Of a DNA stretch of 64,000 nucleotides, positions 63,103 through 64,000 are shown one piece after another; the first letter of the stretch is position 1; every line of letters starts with the position of its first letter. The notes beneath the pieces are model-generated. The model was not told where the DNA came from and searched no databases. It saw nothing but the letters and a program-made list of their open reading frames with translations. The position numbers were made by a program, and so were the translations under genes. This stretch comes from Pseudoflavonifractor gallinarum (lineage in GTDB: Bacteria; Bacillota; Clostridia; Oscillospirales; Oscillospiraceae), in NCBI RefSeq assembly GCF_014982855.1, contig NZ_JADCKF010000002.1, positions 297,555 through 361,554 on the forward strand, written 5' to 3'.

Positions 63103-64000
63103 TCACATGGTCTGCTGCCAAGTTGGTTCTTCTTCATGATCGTCCTCCTTGTGACCGAGGGCGATTTTCTTTTGCCGTTCTTTCCGGAGGGCCTTGCTGT
63201 CTGCGTGGTAGCGCGTGGTGGTGGCATCCCTCACGGGAGCATTGTCTTGGCCGCGCTCCAGAGTGTGTCTAAGCTGAACCACACCACCCACAGCACCAGC
63301 CCAGTCAGCGCCAGGGCCGCCAGTCCCAGCAGCAGGCTGATCCATGGAATGTCCGGCAGACTCAGTCTGGGCAGCCTGATGCCGGACAGAGAAAAACACT
63401 TCTCGTTCCGCTTCCCAGCCTGTTCGCTCATCTTCTCCAGATGCTTCACCACTTTCAGCAGCTCGTCCATCTGCGTCCGGGTCGGGAGCTGCGCCAGCAA
63501 TTCGCTGACTTTCTTGAGATAGCCGGTCTGTCTCTCGGTGTGGTGCCCCAGTGCATAGAGGCTGCTCAGCAGTTCCTCCCACTCCGCTTTTGTGGGATGC
63601 ACTTCGGGAGGCGGTATCAGCTCCTGCGTCGGAGGCTGCGGTGTGGCCTGTGCCATCTGCGCAGGTCGGTTCTTCTCCAGCAGTTCGTCCATAGATAATT
63701 TCTTCTCTGATCCTGAACTCATATTCCATATTCTCCTTCAGATATTTCTCCCCGAACAGCAGGCGGTCACGGCACTGCCAGCCGCTGGGTGTGGTGTAGG
63801 TGATATTCCGCCGGGACGCTTCCCATCGTACCTTGTAGCCCTCGCTCTCCATCAGCGCAATGAATTCCTCACGGCTGGAGGCGTGGCGCATACAGTCGTT
63901 GATGATGTTCATGAGCTGCAGTTTTTTGCTTTGGCCACGGGCGGCCGTATGATACTCGCCAACCGTCATAGTTTTCGTTTTCTGCTTCCTATCCTTGGGC
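63103..64000 (-). CDS. Relaxase/mobilization nuclease, C-terminal part (5' end outside window)
   Basis: The frame is open to the window edge (in-frame codons continue to 63999), so about 298 C-terminal residues are seen. The stretch MTVGEYHTAARGQSKKLQL, FIALMESEGYKVRWE and RRNITYTTPSGWQCRDRLL matches the region after the nuclease domain in MobA/MobL-like relaxases of gut ICEs. A hydrophilic Gly/Ala/Glu-rich section follows, then the KERQKKIALGHKEDDHEEE end. The catalytic tyrosine and histidine motifs lie outside the window. Residues from ~93 to ~255 share DNA with another gene in a different frame of the same strand. Confidence 0.82.
   Translation of the reverse strand, partial: PKDRKQKTKTMTVGEYHTAARGQSKKLQLMNIINDCMRHASSREEFIALMESEGYKVRWEASRRNITYTTPSGWQCRDRLLFGEKYLKENMEYEFRIREEIIYGRTAGEEPTCADGTGHTAASDAGADTASRSASHKSGVGGTAEQPLCTGAPHRETDRLSQESQRIAGAAPDPDADGRAAESGEASGEDERTGWEAEREVFFSVRHQAAQTESAGHSMDQPAAGTGGPGADWAGAVGGVVQLRHTLERGQDNAPVRDATTTRYHADSKALRKERQKKIALGHKEDDHEEEPTWQQTM
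63231..63722 (-). CDS. Small membrane protein encoded within the relaxase gene (overlapping frame)
   Basis: 163 aa in another frame of the same strand as the relaxase. It starts MSSGSEKKLSMDELLEKNRP, has a Pro-rich segment, a helical or coiled region (~55-105: SLYALGHHTERQTGYLKKV, MDELLKVVKHLEKM) and one clear C-terminal membrane segment (~128-150, SLLLGLAALALTGLVLWVVW). GGAGA 9-10 nt before the ATG at 63722 gives it its own ribosome site. Protein-like order and a good start argue that it is translated. Function unknown; it may anchor or regulate the mobilization complex. Confidence 0.6.
   Translation of the reverse strand: MSSGSEKKLSMDELLEKNRPAQMAQATPQPPTQELIPPPEVHPTKAEWEELLSSLYALGHHTERQTGYLKKVSELLAQLPTRTQMDELLKVVKHLEKMSEQAGKRNEKCFSLSGIRLPRLSLPDIPWISLLLGLAALALTGLVLWVVWFSLDTLWSAAKTMLP

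Larger units (their letters stand above)
60860..64000 (-). mobile_element. Left end of an integrated conjugative/mobilizable element (continues past window)
   Basis: From just after the corA-like gene, all genes are on the minus strand and belong to a mobile element: large serine recombinase, TnpW-like protein, relaxase 3' end and an embedded membrane-protein gene. This order (recombinase at the edge, relaxase inside) is typical of Tn1549/TndX-type ICEs in gut Firmicutes. The exact left boundary lies between 60851 and ~60980; it cannot be set without the other end or an empty site. Confidence 0.8.

Overview
The window is a GC-rich (roughly 60%) stretch of a low-branching, Gram-positive, spore-forming anaerobe. 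It most resembles gut Clostridia of the order Oscillospirales (Flavonifractor / Pseudoflavonifractor / Intestinimonas-like). This placement is inferred from gene content: sporulation genes yqfC and yqfD, a Firmicutes-type dnaG-rpoD operon and dcw cluster, AddAB instead of RecBCD, and a gut-type conjugative element. Almost all of the window is core chromosome. No rRNA, tRNA or CRISPR array was seen.

Region 1 (1-9300) holds the 3' end of addB, an AGCS sodium/amino-acid symporter placed between addB and addA, complete addA, an AEC permease, and a second AGCS symporter on the opposite strand. Region 2 (9400-17700) starts with rpmE, which has its own promoter and terminator. It continues with a flavin reductase-like gene, hflX, two GNAT acetyltransferases, a YigZ/IMPACT protein, then dgt-dnaG-rpoD, ending in a strong terminator. 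Region 3 (17700-31400) is a more accessory stretch: a 1004-residue secreted metallophosphoesterase with LamG, cohesin-like and dockerin modules; a DUF2461 protein; a VanW-family wall protein; an XpaC-domain membrane protein; a phage-type amidase; murC; a CCA-adding-type nucleotidyltransferase coupled to an LpdD-like small protein; and a membrane-anchored aryl-sulfate sulfotransferase.

Region 4 (31400-44800) is the conserved yqfC-yqfD-phoH-ybeY-era-yqzL-recO series, with a lipoprotein between ybeY and era and a 38-codon yqzL-like gene between era and recO. It is followed by a nitroreductase, mutS2, an HPr protein, uvrC, rsmD, coaD, a coiled-coil protein and a DUF1847 protein. Region 5 (44900-59560) is the division and cell-wall (dcw) cluster: mraZ, rsmH, ftsL-like, a PASTA-containing class B PBP, murE, mraY, ftsW, murG, murA, ftsQ/divIB, DUF881 (frameshifted as read), sbp and ftsZ. 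murD and murF are absent from it, and murC lies about 17 kb upstream of mraZ. A likely MraZ operator, three 5-bp boxes at a 10-bp period, sits just after the mraZ promoter.

Region 6 (59560-64000) has a consensus promoter, a leader of about 330 nt and a CorA-type transporter. From about 60860 onward an integrated conjugative or mobilizable element begins. It carries a large serine recombinase, a TnpW-like protein and the 3' part of a relaxase gene, which contains a second well-formed gene in another frame of the same strand. The element continues past the window's right edge.

The most notable observations are the same-strand dual-coding region in the relaxase, the one-base frameshift in a G6 run of the DUF881 gene, the cohesin-like/dockerin phosphoesterase, the aryl-sulfate sulfotransferase, the MraZ operator, the perfect 15-bp hairpin before the PBP gene, and the unexplained leader before corA.
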